Part shown: one piece after another, positions 45,280-54,048 of the stretch | Layout of the letters: every line of letters begins with the position of its first letter | Numbering within the stretch: the first letter of the stretch is position 1 | NCBI GenBank assembly: GCA_964406095.1 | Contig: CAYOQJ010000039.1 | Coordinates: forward strand, 107,708 to 171,707 | Direction: 5' to 3' | From: M55B167 sp964406095 | Lineage (GTDB): Bacteria; Verrucomicrobiota; Kiritimatiellia; RFP12; UBA1067 | DNA length: 64,000 nt | The notes under the pieces: generated by a model | Databases searched by the model: none | Told to the model about the DNA's origin: nothing | The model's input: the letters and a program-made list of their open reading frames with translations, nothing else | Made by a program: the position numbers and the translations under genes

Positions 45280-46580
45280 ATCATTCTCAATTTTACCGGC
45301 GGTTCTCGAACAACGCCTGTCTGATAAATCTCATCAAGCGCGCTGACCAACGCCGCGCTGCCAGCGCGATGGGTCAGCATCACCACAGGCACATAACCTC
45401 CTCCGGAATCATCGCTGTCGGGCAACTTCTGGTTGGCACCCAGGATACTTACACCGTGGCTTCCTAGGATAGTTGTCATTGTTCCCAATGAGCCGGCCCT
45501 ATCTGCTACCATCAGGCGGACATAGTATTGCGACTCGATTGAAGCGGGATTACGCATTTTCAGTTTACCTTCATTATTCAGAGCAATCGCCCGTGCAAAA
45601 CGGCAGCTACCTGAAATGATATTGCGCGCGACATCACCTATATCACCGATTACGGTGCTGGCGGTCGGCTCGCGCCCGGCACCGCGTCCGTAATAAAGCG
45701 TGCTGTCGCTCAGATCACCGTTAACCATCACTGCGTTAAAAACATCACTGATTGATGCCAGCACATGGTCAAAAGGCACCAATGTAGGGTGTACACTGAC
45801 CTCAACTTCATCATCCGTACGGTTGATCGATGCCAACAGTTTAATACGGTAGCCGAATTCAGCGGCATATTGAACATCAATACCGGCCAGATTACTGATA
45901 CCCTCGACCGGAACACTTGCAATCGGCACATGAACCCCATAGGCAATCGAAGCCAAAATTGCAGCTTTATGGGCGGTATCAAACCCATCTACATCCAGGC
46001 TCGGTTCGGCTTCAGCGTAACCCGCCTGCTGCGCATCGTGCAGCACCTCATCAAAGGGCAGATGTTCATTCTCCATACGGGTCAAAATATAGTTGCAGGT
46101 GCCATTAAGAATCCCGTGCATACTGCTTATCTGATTGCCAGCCAGACCTTCACGCAGAACACGGATAATCGGTATGCCGCCGCCAACGCTCGCGCCGAAG
46201 TAGATATCTACGCCACAACGTTCCGCAGCGCTGAAAATTTCATCGCCGCACTCCGCCAGCAACTTCTTATTGGCGGTTACAACCGATTTACCGGCATCGA
46301 ACGCTTTAAGCACCAGTTCTCTGGCCACTCCTGTGCCGCCGATCAGTTCAACGACAATTTGAATTGACGGATCGTTGATCACCGCCATGGCATCAGTGGT
46401 AAGAATGGCGCGGTCAACCGCAACTCCACGATCTGTGATCAAATCCAGGTCAGCTATTTTTTTAAGGACAATATCAACACCCAACCGACCGGACATCAGC
46501 TCACGATTCTTCAAAAGACCGTCTGCCACGCCCGCACCGACCGTGCCAAAACCCAGAATTCCAACACCTATCTGCTTCAT
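45276..46580 (-). CDS. hom: Homoserine dehydrogenase
   Basis: Reduces aspartate semialdehyde to homoserine. A 434-residue protein: NAD(P)-binding GILGFGTVGAGVADGLL, the catalytic domain with LNGTCNYILTRME and AEPSLDVDGFDTAHKAAILA, and a C-terminal ACT domain (YVRLMVADRAGSLGTMTTILG). First gene of the hom-lysC-cimA operon, so aspartate-family and isoleucine synthesis are jointly controlled. An AGG tract lies seven bases before the ATG. Confidence 0.94.
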   Translation of the reverse strand: MKQIGVGILGFGTVGAGVADGLLKNRELMSGRLGVDIVLKKIADLDLITDRGVAVDRAILTTDAMAVINDPSIQIVVELIGGTGVARELVLKAFDAGKSVVTANKKLLAECGDEIFSAAERCGVDIYFGASVGGGIPIIRVLREGLAGNQISSMHGILNGTCNYILTRMENEHLPFDEVLHDAQQAGYAEAEPSLDVDGFDTAHKAAILASIAYGVHVPIASVPVEGISNLAGIDVQYAAEFGYRIKLLASINRTDDEVEVSVHPTLVPFDHVLASISDVFNAVMVNGDLSDSTLYYGRGAGREPTASTVIGDIGDVARNIISGSCRFARAIALNNEGKLKMRNPASIESQYYVRLMVADRAGSLGTMTTILGSHGVSILGANQKLPDSDDSGGGYVPVVMLTHRAGSAALVSALDEIYQTGVVREPPVKLRMI

Positions 46581-46662
46581 AGGGCACCTGCTTTCATATA
46601 ATTCTCATCTAAAAAAAGGTCTTTCATATTATCGAATCGGCCCCGCTGTTACAAGCAGGAGT

Positions 46663-47505
46663 TTAAAGTGCAAACTCTTTAAGTAACGCAATTTCTTCCG
46701 GCCATATGTTTTCATCAGGGGTTTCCAGAATCAGCGGGATATTCCGCAATCTTTGATCCCGCATGATGAATTTAAACAGGTCAATGCCAAGAAAACCTTT
46801 ACCTAATGAAGCATGACGGTCGCGGTGAGCATTCAACTCGACCTTGGAGTCGTTGAGATGAAGTCCACTCAGATAGTGGATGCCGATTGTTTTGTCAAAA
46901 TGATCCAGAAACTCCGTAAAACCCTCGTTTGTGCGAATATCGAACCCCGCACTGAACGAGTGCATTGTATCCAGGCAAACACCAACTCTCGATTTATCAT
47001 CAATGCCATCGATCATAGCGCGTATCTCTTCAAAACGTGAGCCCAGATTACCGCCGGTTCCGGCGGTGTTTTCAATCACGATCTTCACCTTTTTGCTCTC
47101 GGCCAAAGCACGATTGATTGACATCGCCACTCGGTCACACCCCTCTTCCACACTGATTTTACGCAGATGACTGCCTGGATGCAGGTTAAGCATGCAAAGA
47201 CCCAGCTGTTCACAGCGCCCTATTTCATCCATCAGTGATTTCATTGATTTTGCATGAGCATCTTCATCCGGATTTGCCATGTTGATGAGGTAACCTGCAT
47301 GTGGCAGTACCTGTTCAGGGCGGTAGTTGCAACGACGCATGTTTTCAGCAAACTCTTCAATTTCATCTTTGGTGTAGGGCTTGGCCACCCATTGCCGCTG
47401 ATTTTTCACAAACATGCCGAACGCGGTCGCGCCCAGTTTTGCAGCTCGTAAAGGCGCATTGAAAACACCACCAGAAATTGAAACATGTGCTCCTATATAA
47501 TACAT
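46663..47505 (-). CDS. nfo: Deoxyribonuclease IV (AP endonuclease)
   Basis: Cuts DNA 5' to abasic sites in base-excision repair. A 280-residue Xylose-isomerase-like TIM barrel with Zn ligands in family motifs: GAHVSISGG, LPHAGYLINMANP, LNLHPGSH, IVIENTAG, VGVCLDTMHSFSAG, HLNDSK and DRHASLGKGFLG. AAGGAG precedes the ATG. Confidence 0.95.
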   Translation of the reverse strand: MYYIGAHVSISGGVFNAPLRAAKLGATAFGMFVKNQRQWVAKPYTKDEIEEFAENMRRCNYRPEQVLPHAGYLINMANPDEDAHAKSMKSLMDEIGRCEQLGLCMLNLHPGSHLRKISVEEGCDRVAMSINRALAESKKVKIVIENTAGTGGNLGSRFEEIRAMIDGIDDKSRVGVCLDTMHSFSAGFDIRTNEGFTEFLDHFDKTIGIHYLSGLHLNDSKVELNAHRDRHASLGKGFLGIDLFKFIMRDQRLRNIPLILETPDENIWPEEIALLKEFAL

Positions 47506-47571
47506 GTTATTCTCCTTTGGTAACGGGGCCCGCAGGCCGTTGAGAGAGGCTACTGTGCGCCTTCCGGAATT

Positions 47572-48438
47572 CTAAAAACTCTGCACTGCGGCGACGAAAC
47601 GGTCTTTTCCGCCATAATCTTTATGTAGTTGCACATCGATAAAGCCAAACTCATCCAGCAAGGTACTGACCTGCGCTCCCTGATCATCTCCGATCTCAAA
47701 AAAAACGTTTCCTCCGGGTTTAACCACCATCACGGCATCGAAAATCAGGTTACGGTAGATATCCAGTCCGTCGCTACCGCCGTCCAGCGCAAGGCGCGGT
47801 TCATGGTCGCGAATTCTGGTATCCAGACAGTCAATCACAGCTGAAGGGATATATGGCGGATTTGAAACCAGAATGTCGACACTGCCGGGATCAAACTCGC
47901 CACATCCGTCACTGCGGGCGAAATAGACCTTATGTTCGAGTCCAGTGAGCTTCGCATTCTCGCGTGCGAGGTCCAAAGCCTGATCACTGATATCCAGCCC
48001 GACAAAAATTCCTTTTTCAACAGCCTTTGCGACAGACAGGATAATACAGCCGCTGCCGGTACCCAAATCTACCACCAACGGTTTAGGTAGCGGGCTGAAC
48101 TGCAATTTTTTCAAAACCAGGTCAACCAGCTGTTCAGTCTCAGGGCGGGGAATCAATGCTCTTTTGTCGACACGCAACGTCAGCTCCCTGAAATCCCACT
48201 CTCCCAGCACATACTGCACCGGTTCACCGGCGGCAACTCGACGCAAACCCCGCCCGAGGGCATCCAACATCCGCTGTTGTGGCCGGCTCTCCGCGAAGCG
48301 GTGCAGTTCCATGCGTTTGCATTTAAGCAGACGTGCCGCCAGTAGCTCCGTAGCGACCGCAGCATCATCAACTCCCCGACGTTCCAACCAACCGATACCA
48401 TAGCGGATGCACTCCTTTACTGTCTGCGGCTTTTCCAT
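47572..48438 (-). CDS. prmC: Peptide chain release factor N5-glutamine methyltransferase
   Basis: Methylates the GGQ glutamine of RF1/RF2. A 288-residue protein: N-terminal helical domain (ELLAARLLKCKRMELH, PVQYVLGEWDF, ALIPRPETEQLVD), SAM-binding VVDLGTGSGCIILSVAK, and the catalytic NPPYIP motif. I chose the ATG at 48438 (MEKPQTV) because upstream in-frame sequence is not conserved and overlaps the next gene's antisense. No Shine-Dalgarno is obvious. Confidence 0.93.
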   Translation of the reverse strand: MEKPQTVKECIRYGIGWLERRGVDDAAVATELLAARLLKCKRMELHRFAESRPQQRMLDALGRGLRRVAAGEPVQYVLGEWDFRELTLRVDKRALIPRPETEQLVDLVLKKLQFSPLPKPLVVDLGTGSGCIILSVAKAVEKGIFVGLDISDQALDLARENAKLTGLEHKVYFARSDGCGEFDPGSVDILVSNPPYIPSAVIDCLDTRIRDHEPRLALDGGSDGLDIYRNLIFDAVMVVKPGGNVFFEIGDDQGAQVSTLLDEFGFIDVQLHKDYGGKDRFVAAVQSF

Positions 48439-48490
48439 ATTAATATACGCTCCGATGCTAATGCATCTCAATCTATCGGGATGTCGTCTT

Positions 48491-48826
48491 TCAGAACGGC
48501 ATCGGCCCGTCATCATCCAGATTACCGGGATCCTCGTACTCGAGGGTTGTGCCATCCACATCCATCTGCTCAATCTTGAAGGCATTGAGATCGACATAAA
48601 AGCGCTCTTTGTATTCATTGCCCTTGATACCAAAGCTAACTTTAACCCGCTCGCCAATCTTCAAAACATCCAGCATGCGTGACTTTTCCTTAAAAAGCAC
48701 AAATTTTACATCCTGGGGGTACTCGTCCTCGGAGGTAATGACAAACTCCCTCTTGGAGAATCCGCTCGGGAAAGTCTGTTCATCCATTATATGCTTGATT
48801 GTACCTGTCATTTCATAGGTAGCCAT
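48491..48826 (-). CDS. DUF3127 domain protein (OB-fold-like)
   Basis: A 111-residue protein with the DUF3127 pattern: TGTIKHIMDEQTFPSGFSKREFVI, QDVKFVLFKEKSRMLD, KVSFGIKGNE then an acidic C-terminal tail (PGNLDDDGPMPF). The acidic tail and OB-like core recall single-stranded DNA-binding proteins; DNA binding is inference from that resemblance. Ribosome-binding site AAGGAG. Confidence 0.82.
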   Translation of the reverse strand: MATYEMTGTIKHIMDEQTFPSGFSKREFVITSEDEYPQDVKFVLFKEKSRMLDVLKIGERVKVSFGIKGNEYKERFYVDLNAFKIEQMDVDGTTLEYEDPGNLDDDGPMPF

Positions 48827-48895
48827 CGTTATCTCCTTGCTTTCGGGGTTTTCCTTTTCCGGTTCAATCTGCGCGCTTTATTGTGTACGGTCTTA

Positions 48896-48936
48896 TTATA
48901 AACAAAAGCGGGCGGATTTTTCAAACCCGCCCGCTT
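48896..48936 (-). terminator. Terminator of the rpoZ-smpB-tatA operon
   Basis: On the minus strand AAGCGGGCGG pairs with CCGCCCGCTT (48927-48936 and 48906-48915) around an 11-base loop, followed by TTGTTTATAATAAG. Confidence 0.75.
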
Positions 48937-48957
48937 CAGAAGATATTAAAAAACTGG

Positions 48958-49218
48958 TCAGACACTCTTTTCTTCTGGCTCCGACGACGTGCCCGACTCG
49001 GAGTCCTCCTGTTTAATATCATCCACCAGCTCTTTAACCTTCTGGTTGGCGAGTTTTTCCCCCTCTTCGCGGCCCTTTTTAAATTCTCCCAGACTACGTC
49101 CGAGTGAACGTGCCAGATCGGGCAGTTTGTTGCTGCCGAAAAGGATAAGTACAATCACCAACACAATAATCAGCTGCGTCGGCCCGATGTTCTGAATAAA
49201 CCCGATTGGAATCATCAT
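48958..49218 (-). CDS. tatA: Sec-independent protein translocase TatA/E
   Basis: An 86-residue membrane protein forming the Tat pore. Short N-terminal membrane helix (about 14-30, LIIVLVIVLILFG), the hinge FGSNKLPDLARSLG, an amphipathic helix (GRSLGEFKKGREEG) and an acidic tail. Its Tat substrates probably include the two Gfo/Idh proteins with twin-arginine signals at 55.7 and 58.6 kb. A TAAGGAGAT ribosome-binding site lies upstream. Confidence 0.92.
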   Translation of the reverse strand: MMIPIGFIQNIGPTQLIIVLVIVLILFGSNKLPDLARSLGRSLGEFKKGREEGEKLANQKVKELVDDIKQEDSESGTSSEPEEKSV

Positions 49219-49242
49219 TGTTTTATCTCCTTAAAAAATCTC

Positions 49243-49719
49243 TCATCGGTAATACCTGCTGACAGAACGCCTGGCCTCCAGGTCTGCCTCGCGCCGTTTG
49301 ATTGTCTCGCGTTTATCATGCTGTGCCTTACCGCGACAAACTCCTATCTCAACTTTAACTCTGCCTTTAGGGGTAAGATACAGCCGCAACGGTATCAGAG
49401 ACAAGCCTTTCTGCTCAGATGCGGCTTGCAGTTTCCGTATCTCACGCTTGTGCATCAGCAACCGACGTGTACGCAACGCATCGTGGTTGAAACGGTTGCC
49501 GAAGGCATAGGGCGGAATAGTTACCTGATGCAGTATCAGTTCACCTTTTTCCACATTAACCCAAGAACCCATCAATCCCGCCTCACCATTGCGGACGACC
49601 TTGACCTCGGTGCCAACCAACTCTATGCCTGCCTCAACCGTTTCAATGATAAAATAATCATGCCTGACCCGGCGGTTGACCGTCAGATTGACCGTCTTTT
49701 TTTTGCTGACCTCGTTCAT
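49243..49719 (-). CDS. smpB: SsrA-binding protein SmpB
   Basis: Brings tmRNA to stalled ribosomes. A 158-residue protein; family motifs NRRVRHDYFIIETVEAGIELVGTEVK, GSWV, LLMHKREIRKL, KGLSLIPLRLY, GVCRGKAQHDKRE. Start at 49719 (MNEVSKK) is typical of the family; a longer frame to 49758 overlaps rpoZ. The tmRNA gene itself is not visible nearby. Confidence 0.94.
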   Translation of the reverse strand: MNEVSKKKTVNLTVNRRVRHDYFIIETVEAGIELVGTEVKVVRNGEAGLMGSWVNVEKGELILHQVTIPPYAFGNRFNHDALRTRRLLMHKREIRKLQAASEQKGLSLIPLRLYLTPKGRVKVEIGVCRGKAQHDKRETIKRREADLEARRSVSRYYR

Positions 49720-49754
49720 CACACAGCTCTGGCATATCCCGGCAACATAGTTCC

Positions 49755-50000
49755 TCAATCGGACCAGCGGGTATGGGCCTGTTCGGCGTTCGCTATGGCA
49801 TCAAAATCAATTTCGGAGATTATGAGACCTTCCGCAATCTCACGCAAAGCGATATCGGCGCGATCCTCTTCGGCTGAAAGCGGCTTGACCAGCGGTCTTT
49901 CGCCCCTGTTAAGCTGATTCACCCGTCTGGAAACGAGATTAACCAAAACCGGCACACTCGGCACACGGGCTCTTGCTTTGTCAATTAATTCAGTGTTCAC
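49755..50000 (-). CDS. rpoZ: RNA polymerase omega-like subunit
   Basis: About 81 residues, matching RpoZ: ELIDKARARVPSVPVLVNLVSRRVNQLNRG, then RPLV and ALREIAEGLI. Omega aids assembly of the polymerase core. I choose the GTG at 50000 because GGAGGAG sits directly upstream; an ATG at 50024 is in frame but has no such site. First confidently assigned gene of the rpoZ-smpB-tatA group. Confidence 0.85.
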   Translation of the reverse strand: MNTELIDKARARVPSVPVLVNLVSRRVNQLNRGERPLVKPLSAEEDRADIALREIAEGLIISEIDFDAIANAEQAHTRWSD

Positions 50001-50045
50001 AAACTCCTCCAAATAGTTGAACAAGAGAGTATAGAATTTTATACA

Positions 50046-50273
50046 TCAAAGGTCAACGGGGATTTTCCCGCTTTTTGGAGAGAAAATAATTTTATCGAAT
50101 GCTCCGTAACCTCCCTCTCTCAGGGTCTGCAAATGTTCTTCCATATCTGATCCGCCTGGCGTAGGCTCATCTGCGGCGATAGCGGCACCATATACAAGCA
50201 GCACAGCAGGAAAAACGCACCATATCATTATCCGCTGCGCCAGCCTTTTGTAGTCAGTGGCTGCTAGACGCAT
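50046..50273 (-). CDS. Small membrane/exported protein of unknown function
   Basis: A short frame with a basic start, a hydrophobic segment (IMIWCVFPAVLLVYGAAIAA, possible signal peptide) and an acidic tail (DEPTPGGSDMEEHL). It ends 46 bases before the rpoZ start, on the same strand. GAGG lies nine bases before ATG 50273. A degenerate CGCAGAG-type repeat overlaps the region upstream of the start. No family is recognised; it could be spurious. Confidence 0.4.
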   Translation of the reverse strand: MRLAATDYKRLAQRIMIWCVFPAVLLVYGAAIAADEPTPGGSDMEEHLQTLREGGYGAFDKIIFSPKSGKIPVDL

Positions 50274-50353
50274 CCCTAAAGTTCCTCTGTGTTTCTGTAT
50301 TGAAATTCTCATCAGCGCATTTTACTGCTCCCTTCAGCTCCATTCAGTCGTTT

Positions 50354-51850
50354 TCAATTCGGTATCAGGTCGTGACGATGAACCTTGACCGGCTGAGCGT
50401 TGATCCAGGTGGCCTCATCCTTTGCTTTGTCATAAACCAGCACGCGATGCGCACTACCCGGAACCGGAGCAACATCCTTTTGCGGCAGCCAGCGACGATG
50501 ATTACGGATCAATTCACTATAACGTTCATCATTCGCAAGGTTGCGCCACTCATTCGGATCTGCCTCCATATCATAGAACTCTTCACTGCCGTCCGCGTAG
50601 TGTATGTAGCGGTAGCGTTCGCTACGCACAGCATGGTTGCCCTGGTTGTGCGAGGTGATCGCGGGGCGCTCACGTCCAGCTGAAGCGTCGCGCAACTGCG
50701 CCGCCAGGCTAAGACCCTCAAGGCCCTCTTTGCCGGGCAACCCGCAAAGTTCAATCAGCGTGGGATACATATCCAGCAGTTCCGCGGGCTGCCGGCATTT
50801 TTGTCCGTTTTTGATTCCAGGCCCAGCAAAGATCAGAGGCACGCGGGTGCTTGTTTCCCAGAGCGTGTTTTTACCGGTGATGCTTTTTTCGCCGAGATGA
50901 TAGCCGTGATCGCCCCAAAGTACGATCAGGGTATTTTCAAGACGTCCGCTACGGCGCAGAGCACCGATCAACCGTCCGACCTGCGAATCAACAAAACTGG
51001 TACATGCAAGATATGAACGACAGAGATTGCGCAGCTGCCCATTCTCTTCCATCCACTTCAGACGTGGTTCCGGCAACTCCCAGTGAAGATACCAGGCAAA
51101 GCGAGGTGTGTCGTTGCGGTCACTCTTCAAAATGGGCGGAATGACAGAGTCGTCATCGGGATAGAGGTCAAACCATTTTTTTGTGGCGTAGCAGGGTACA
51201 TGCGGCAGAAAATAGCCGACCGAGAGAAACATACGTTCATTCCGGGGAGCCTTCTCGATCTGTTCAATCGCCCAGGAGGTGATCTTATAATCGCCCTTAT
51301 CCTCATCCTTGTGCGGAAAGCAACCCCAATCCATCTGCGGATGATTACCCATTGGTGTCGGAGGGATCAACTTTTTTTTCGGAGTGATGCCAATGCCGCC
51401 ATGCGGGCCCCATTGATCGAATTCGGGCACTACCGGTGCTTTTTTGCCTGGACGTCCACCGTGGAATATCTTGCCGGTGCAGTAGGTTTTGTAACCAAAC
51501 TGTTTCAGATACTGCGGCAACGTGACCAGATCTTTTAGTTTCGGTACATTGCGAAACCAGGGGGCCAAGCCGTAAACACCGGTAGTTGTGGAGCGCATGC
51601 CGGTCATGATTGAAGTGCGTGATGGATTACAGAGCGGAGCCTGACAGTGGGCATTTAAGAAGAGAGTGCCGTTTTCGGCCAGACTGTCGATATGCGGAGT
51701 CTTGGCCAGCGGGTGTCCGCCCATGCAGCCGATCCAGTCGTTCTGATCATCAATCGCAATAAAGAGAACGTCGGGCCGTCCGGATGACGCCACAGCTGTG
51801 ATAGCCGCAAACAGTGATACAAATGAGATAACCAGCTTATAGTTGTACAT
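50354..51850 (-). CDS. Secreted sulfatase (family S1, iduronate-2-sulfatase-like)
   Basis: A 498-residue exported enzyme with signal peptide (about 1-21). Metal-binding DD in LFIAIDDQND; the sulfatase signature CNPSRTSIMTG at 74-84 in which Cys74 must be converted to formylglycine by an FGE/anSME enzyme encoded elsewhere; CTGKIFHGG; and LWGDHGYHLGEKS. Such S1 enzymes remove sulfate esters from host or algal glycans. Ribosome-binding site GGAG before ATG 51850. Downstream in the same operon orientation as the GH78 gene, separated from it by a large hairpin. Confidence 0.92.
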   Translation of the reverse strand: MYNYKLVISFVSLFAAITAVASSGRPDVLFIAIDDQNDWIGCMGGHPLAKTPHIDSLAENGTLFLNAHCQAPLCNPSRTSIMTGMRSTTTGVYGLAPWFRNVPKLKDLVTLPQYLKQFGYKTYCTGKIFHGGRPGKKAPVVPEFDQWGPHGGIGITPKKKLIPPTPMGNHPQMDWGCFPHKDEDKGDYKITSWAIEQIEKAPRNERMFLSVGYFLPHVPCYATKKWFDLYPDDDSVIPPILKSDRNDTPRFAWYLHWELPEPRLKWMEENGQLRNLCRSYLACTSFVDSQVGRLIGALRRSGRLENTLIVLWGDHGYHLGEKSITGKNTLWETSTRVPLIFAGPGIKNGQKCRQPAELLDMYPTLIELCGLPGKEGLEGLSLAAQLRDASAGRERPAITSHNQGNHAVRSERYRYIHYADGSEEFYDMEADPNEWRNLANDERYSELIRNHRRWLPQKDVAPVPGSAHRVLVYDKAKDEATWINAQPVKVHRHDLIPN

Positions 51851-51866
51851 GTTTTTCTCCATTATA

Positions 51867-51938
51867 GCAAGCCGCACAGCAACTCGCTTCCCTGTTTCTT
51901 CGCAGAGGTAGCACAGGAGGCGAGTTGCTGTGCGGCTC
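51867..51938 (-). repeat. Large hairpin built from two inverted copies of the 41-bp repeat
   Basis: GCCGCACAGCAACTCGC (51871-51887) and its reverse complement GCGAGTTGCTGTGCGGC (51920-51936) form arms that extend to about 24 bp with two mismatches. It lies in the 98-base gap between GH78 and sulfatase genes. The same sequence makes up the tandem array at 53770. Confidence 0.85.
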
Positions 51939-51948
51939 GCCCATTCTT

Positions 51949-53679
51949 CTACCGCACAACCTCCACACCTTCCGGTGCTTTAACTGTGCTCTTAATCTTT
52001 CCGTCCGCACCCTTCTCATGCCGGACTTTGATCACACCCAGCGGGGTGGGATAGCCGCCTTCCGCCCAATCCAGATCCCCCAGCTGTGGCTTTACGGCAA
52101 CTTTTTTACAGCCAGCCTCGAGCGGGCGGATACCCAGCACATGGGCGGTCAACCAGGGTGCCGGGCCGGAAGCCCAGCCGTGGCAGAAGCTGTGCCGGAA
52201 CCCCTTATAGCAGTAATCGCCGTAATCGCCGTGGATATCCTTTTTGCCAGCAACCGGCATCTGATCGATGCGGAAGGCGTTATTGGTCCAGCTGACATTA
52301 AAATCCTCCCAGAAACTGGTGGCACCCATATCCAGCATGGCACCCCAATAATCACGCACTGTATTGATGCCAAGCTGCACATCACCGGCGGCGGCCATCG
52401 CCTCCAGCATGTAATACCCGTAGAAGGTGGAAACGCCCGCAGTCGCGTTTCTGGCAAGTATTTCACTGTTCATCTCGCTGGCCCCGCGCAATCCGCTCAA
52501 AGCCAGCAGGGCAGCAACTTGCTTGCTCTCATGCGGTTCGGGAATATGCTGTTTGAGACGGGCGGCTCCGGCGGCGCAGCGGATTTGCAAATCGTCATCT
52601 CCGAGCACCGCAGCCATCTTGATGCCATCGTTGTAAGCCATCAACATCAACGCGTGCATACCGGCATCGACCGCCGGCTGATTGGCTTTAGTCGGCCAGT
52701 CAAGAAAGCCGTTGGGCAACGAACATACATTCTGGTCGCTGATAAATTTATCGAGATTAGCATAGAGTGCCTGTATATATTCATGGTGCTGGCGAAGATA
52801 GGCGGCATCACCGGTGTAAAAGTACCAGTCGTACTGGCACCGCAACCACCAGAGTGTATAGGAGGGCATATTGTTCATCCAGCGGTCGGCAGCGGTGGTT
52901 GCCTGCATGTAGTTCAGTGATTTATTGACCACATCCTGCGCTCCGAAAACCGCAGCAACCGCCATAATCTCGGGGTGCATATCGCCCATCCATACCAACC
53001 GGTCGCGCTTGATACCGTCCCAGATATACTCCTGGCAACAGAGATGGATGGTATAGGCGGCAGTGCGCCAGATTTCATTCAGCCGTTCGTCATTGCATCT
53101 GAAAAACCCGAGATACGGCATATCACGCATCAATGTTACCGCTCTAACGGACTCCAGCAGCAGCACACCTTCGCTAACCAGATCAATGCGCGCAAAACGA
53201 AAACCGCTGTTGCCAATCTCACGGCTGCCCAGCCAGGGCAAATCAATCACGCTATCGCGGATGGCATGGTCGTTGCAAGCTCCGCGCTCACCGAGTTCCG
53301 CCATAGCCTCAGCCGCCGACTCACCGAAACGCACGCGTACGCTCACTCCCGCCTTGTTGCTACGTCCACCGCTGGCCAGGTGCACACCGCCGTGTAGCTC
53401 ACGTCCAAAATCAAAGAGTATCGAAGCTGGCTCTCCTCTGTTTTCCATGCGGCATCCGGAGCCTGAGAGAAAGACACCCTCAGGAACCTGACCATATCTT
53501 TCTTTCAAGAGTATTTCTGAGTTGACGACCGATGACTTTTCGCTATTTGAAGATGTCCAGACCACACGCGTCGGCATAACAAACGCACGCATGCGTGGAT
53601 CGCGGGTTTCTTCCTGCGCAAATAATGATGATGCCCCGATACACAAAAGCACGGCCATGTTTATATTCGTTTTTTTCAT
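51949..53679 (-). CDS. Secreted GH78-like glycosidase (alpha-L-rhamnosidase-type)
   Basis: A 576-residue exported protein with signal peptide (1-21). An N-terminal beta-sandwich (DFGRELHGGVHLASGG) is followed by an (alpha/alpha)6 barrel. Motif DGIKRDRLVWMGDMHPE matches the GH78 catalytic region, with Asp where the family general acid is usually Glu; SFWEDF and SFCHGWASGP are also typical. Substrate is probably a rhamnose- or related deoxysugar-containing sulfated glycan, judged from the two flanking sulfatases. Other six-hairpin families remain possible. Confidence 0.85.
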   Translation of the reverse strand: MKKTNINMAVLLCIGASSLFAQEETRDPRMRAFVMPTRVVWTSSNSEKSSVVNSEILLKERYGQVPEGVFLSGSGCRMENRGEPASILFDFGRELHGGVHLASGGRSNKAGVSVRVRFGESAAEAMAELGERGACNDHAIRDSVIDLPWLGSREIGNSGFRFARIDLVSEGVLLLESVRAVTLMRDMPYLGFFRCNDERLNEIWRTAAYTIHLCCQEYIWDGIKRDRLVWMGDMHPEIMAVAAVFGAQDVVNKSLNYMQATTAADRWMNNMPSYTLWWLRCQYDWYFYTGDAAYLRQHHEYIQALYANLDKFISDQNVCSLPNGFLDWPTKANQPAVDAGMHALMLMAYNDGIKMAAVLGDDDLQIRCAAGAARLKQHIPEPHESKQVAALLALSGLRGASEMNSEILARNATAGVSTFYGYYMLEAMAAAGDVQLGINTVRDYWGAMLDMGATSFWEDFNVSWTNNAFRIDQMPVAGKKDIHGDYGDYCYKGFRHSFCHGWASGPAPWLTAHVLGIRPLEAGCKKVAVKPQLGDLDWAEGGYPTPLGVIKVRHEKGADGKIKSTVKAPEGVEVVR

Positions 53680-53769
53680 TTTTGTTTTATTCTTTTAACT
53701 CTCTGAAGAAGCTGAGTCCAGCTCGGCTGCATATCAATAAGATATTCTTCGTAGTGGCAACCACAAAAA

Positions 53770-53956
53770 AACTCGTTTCCCTGATTCTTCGCTGGAGCAA
53801 GCAAGCCGCACAGCAACTCGCTTCCCTGATTCTTCACTGGAGCGAGCCGCACAGCAACTCGCTTCCCTGATTCTTCGCTGGAGCGAGCCGTACGGCAACT
53901 CGCTTCCCTGATTCTTCACTGGAGCGAGCCGCACAGCAACTCGCTTCCCTGATTCT
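53770..53956 (+). repeat. 41-bp tandem repeat
   Basis: Four units (45, 41, 41 and 41 bases) and a partial fifth, beginning AACTCGCTTCCCTGATTCTT and ending GAGCCGCACAGC. Units differ by one or two bases. A single diverged copy plus an inverted copy is at 51867-51938. No unique spacers, so it is not CRISPR. Confidence 0.92.
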
Positions 53957-54004
53957 CCCCCATGTGCCACCTGCCGATGCTAAGTGCTCCCAGCTTTTGC
54001 AATC
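53953..54004 (-). pseudogene. Relic of a sulfatase gene
   Basis: Read on the minus strand, this stretch encodes LQKLGALSIGRWHMGEN, matching the conserved sulfatase segment LQSEGYDTAYIGKWHMGEN of the neighbouring gene. At DNA level 28 bases, ATTCTCCCCCATGTGCCAC and beyond (53952-53979), match 55158-55185 with one mismatch. It directly abuts the 41-bp repeat array. It appears to be what is left of a third sulfatase gene. Confidence 0.6.
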
Positions 54005-54048
54005 ATCTTTCACATGCGACCTTCCATATTTCACGGAGAAAATGTGAT

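Larger units (their letters stand above)
53680..54048. other. Gene-free stretch before the GH78 gene
   Basis: Contains no gene. From 53770 it holds the 41-bp tandem repeat and then a sulfatase relic, described separately. The 90 bases nearest the GH78 start are AT-rich and probably hold its promoter, which I cannot define. Confidence 0.5.

Noticed and set aside
46581..46662. Riboswitch or attenuator before hom
   Set aside because: There is a T-run but no convincing stem before it, and no lysine, SAM or threonine leader features are visible.
53770..53956. CRISPR or protein-coding repeats
   Set aside because: The 41-bp units have no spacers, and open frames across them have no ribosome-binding site or family resemblance.
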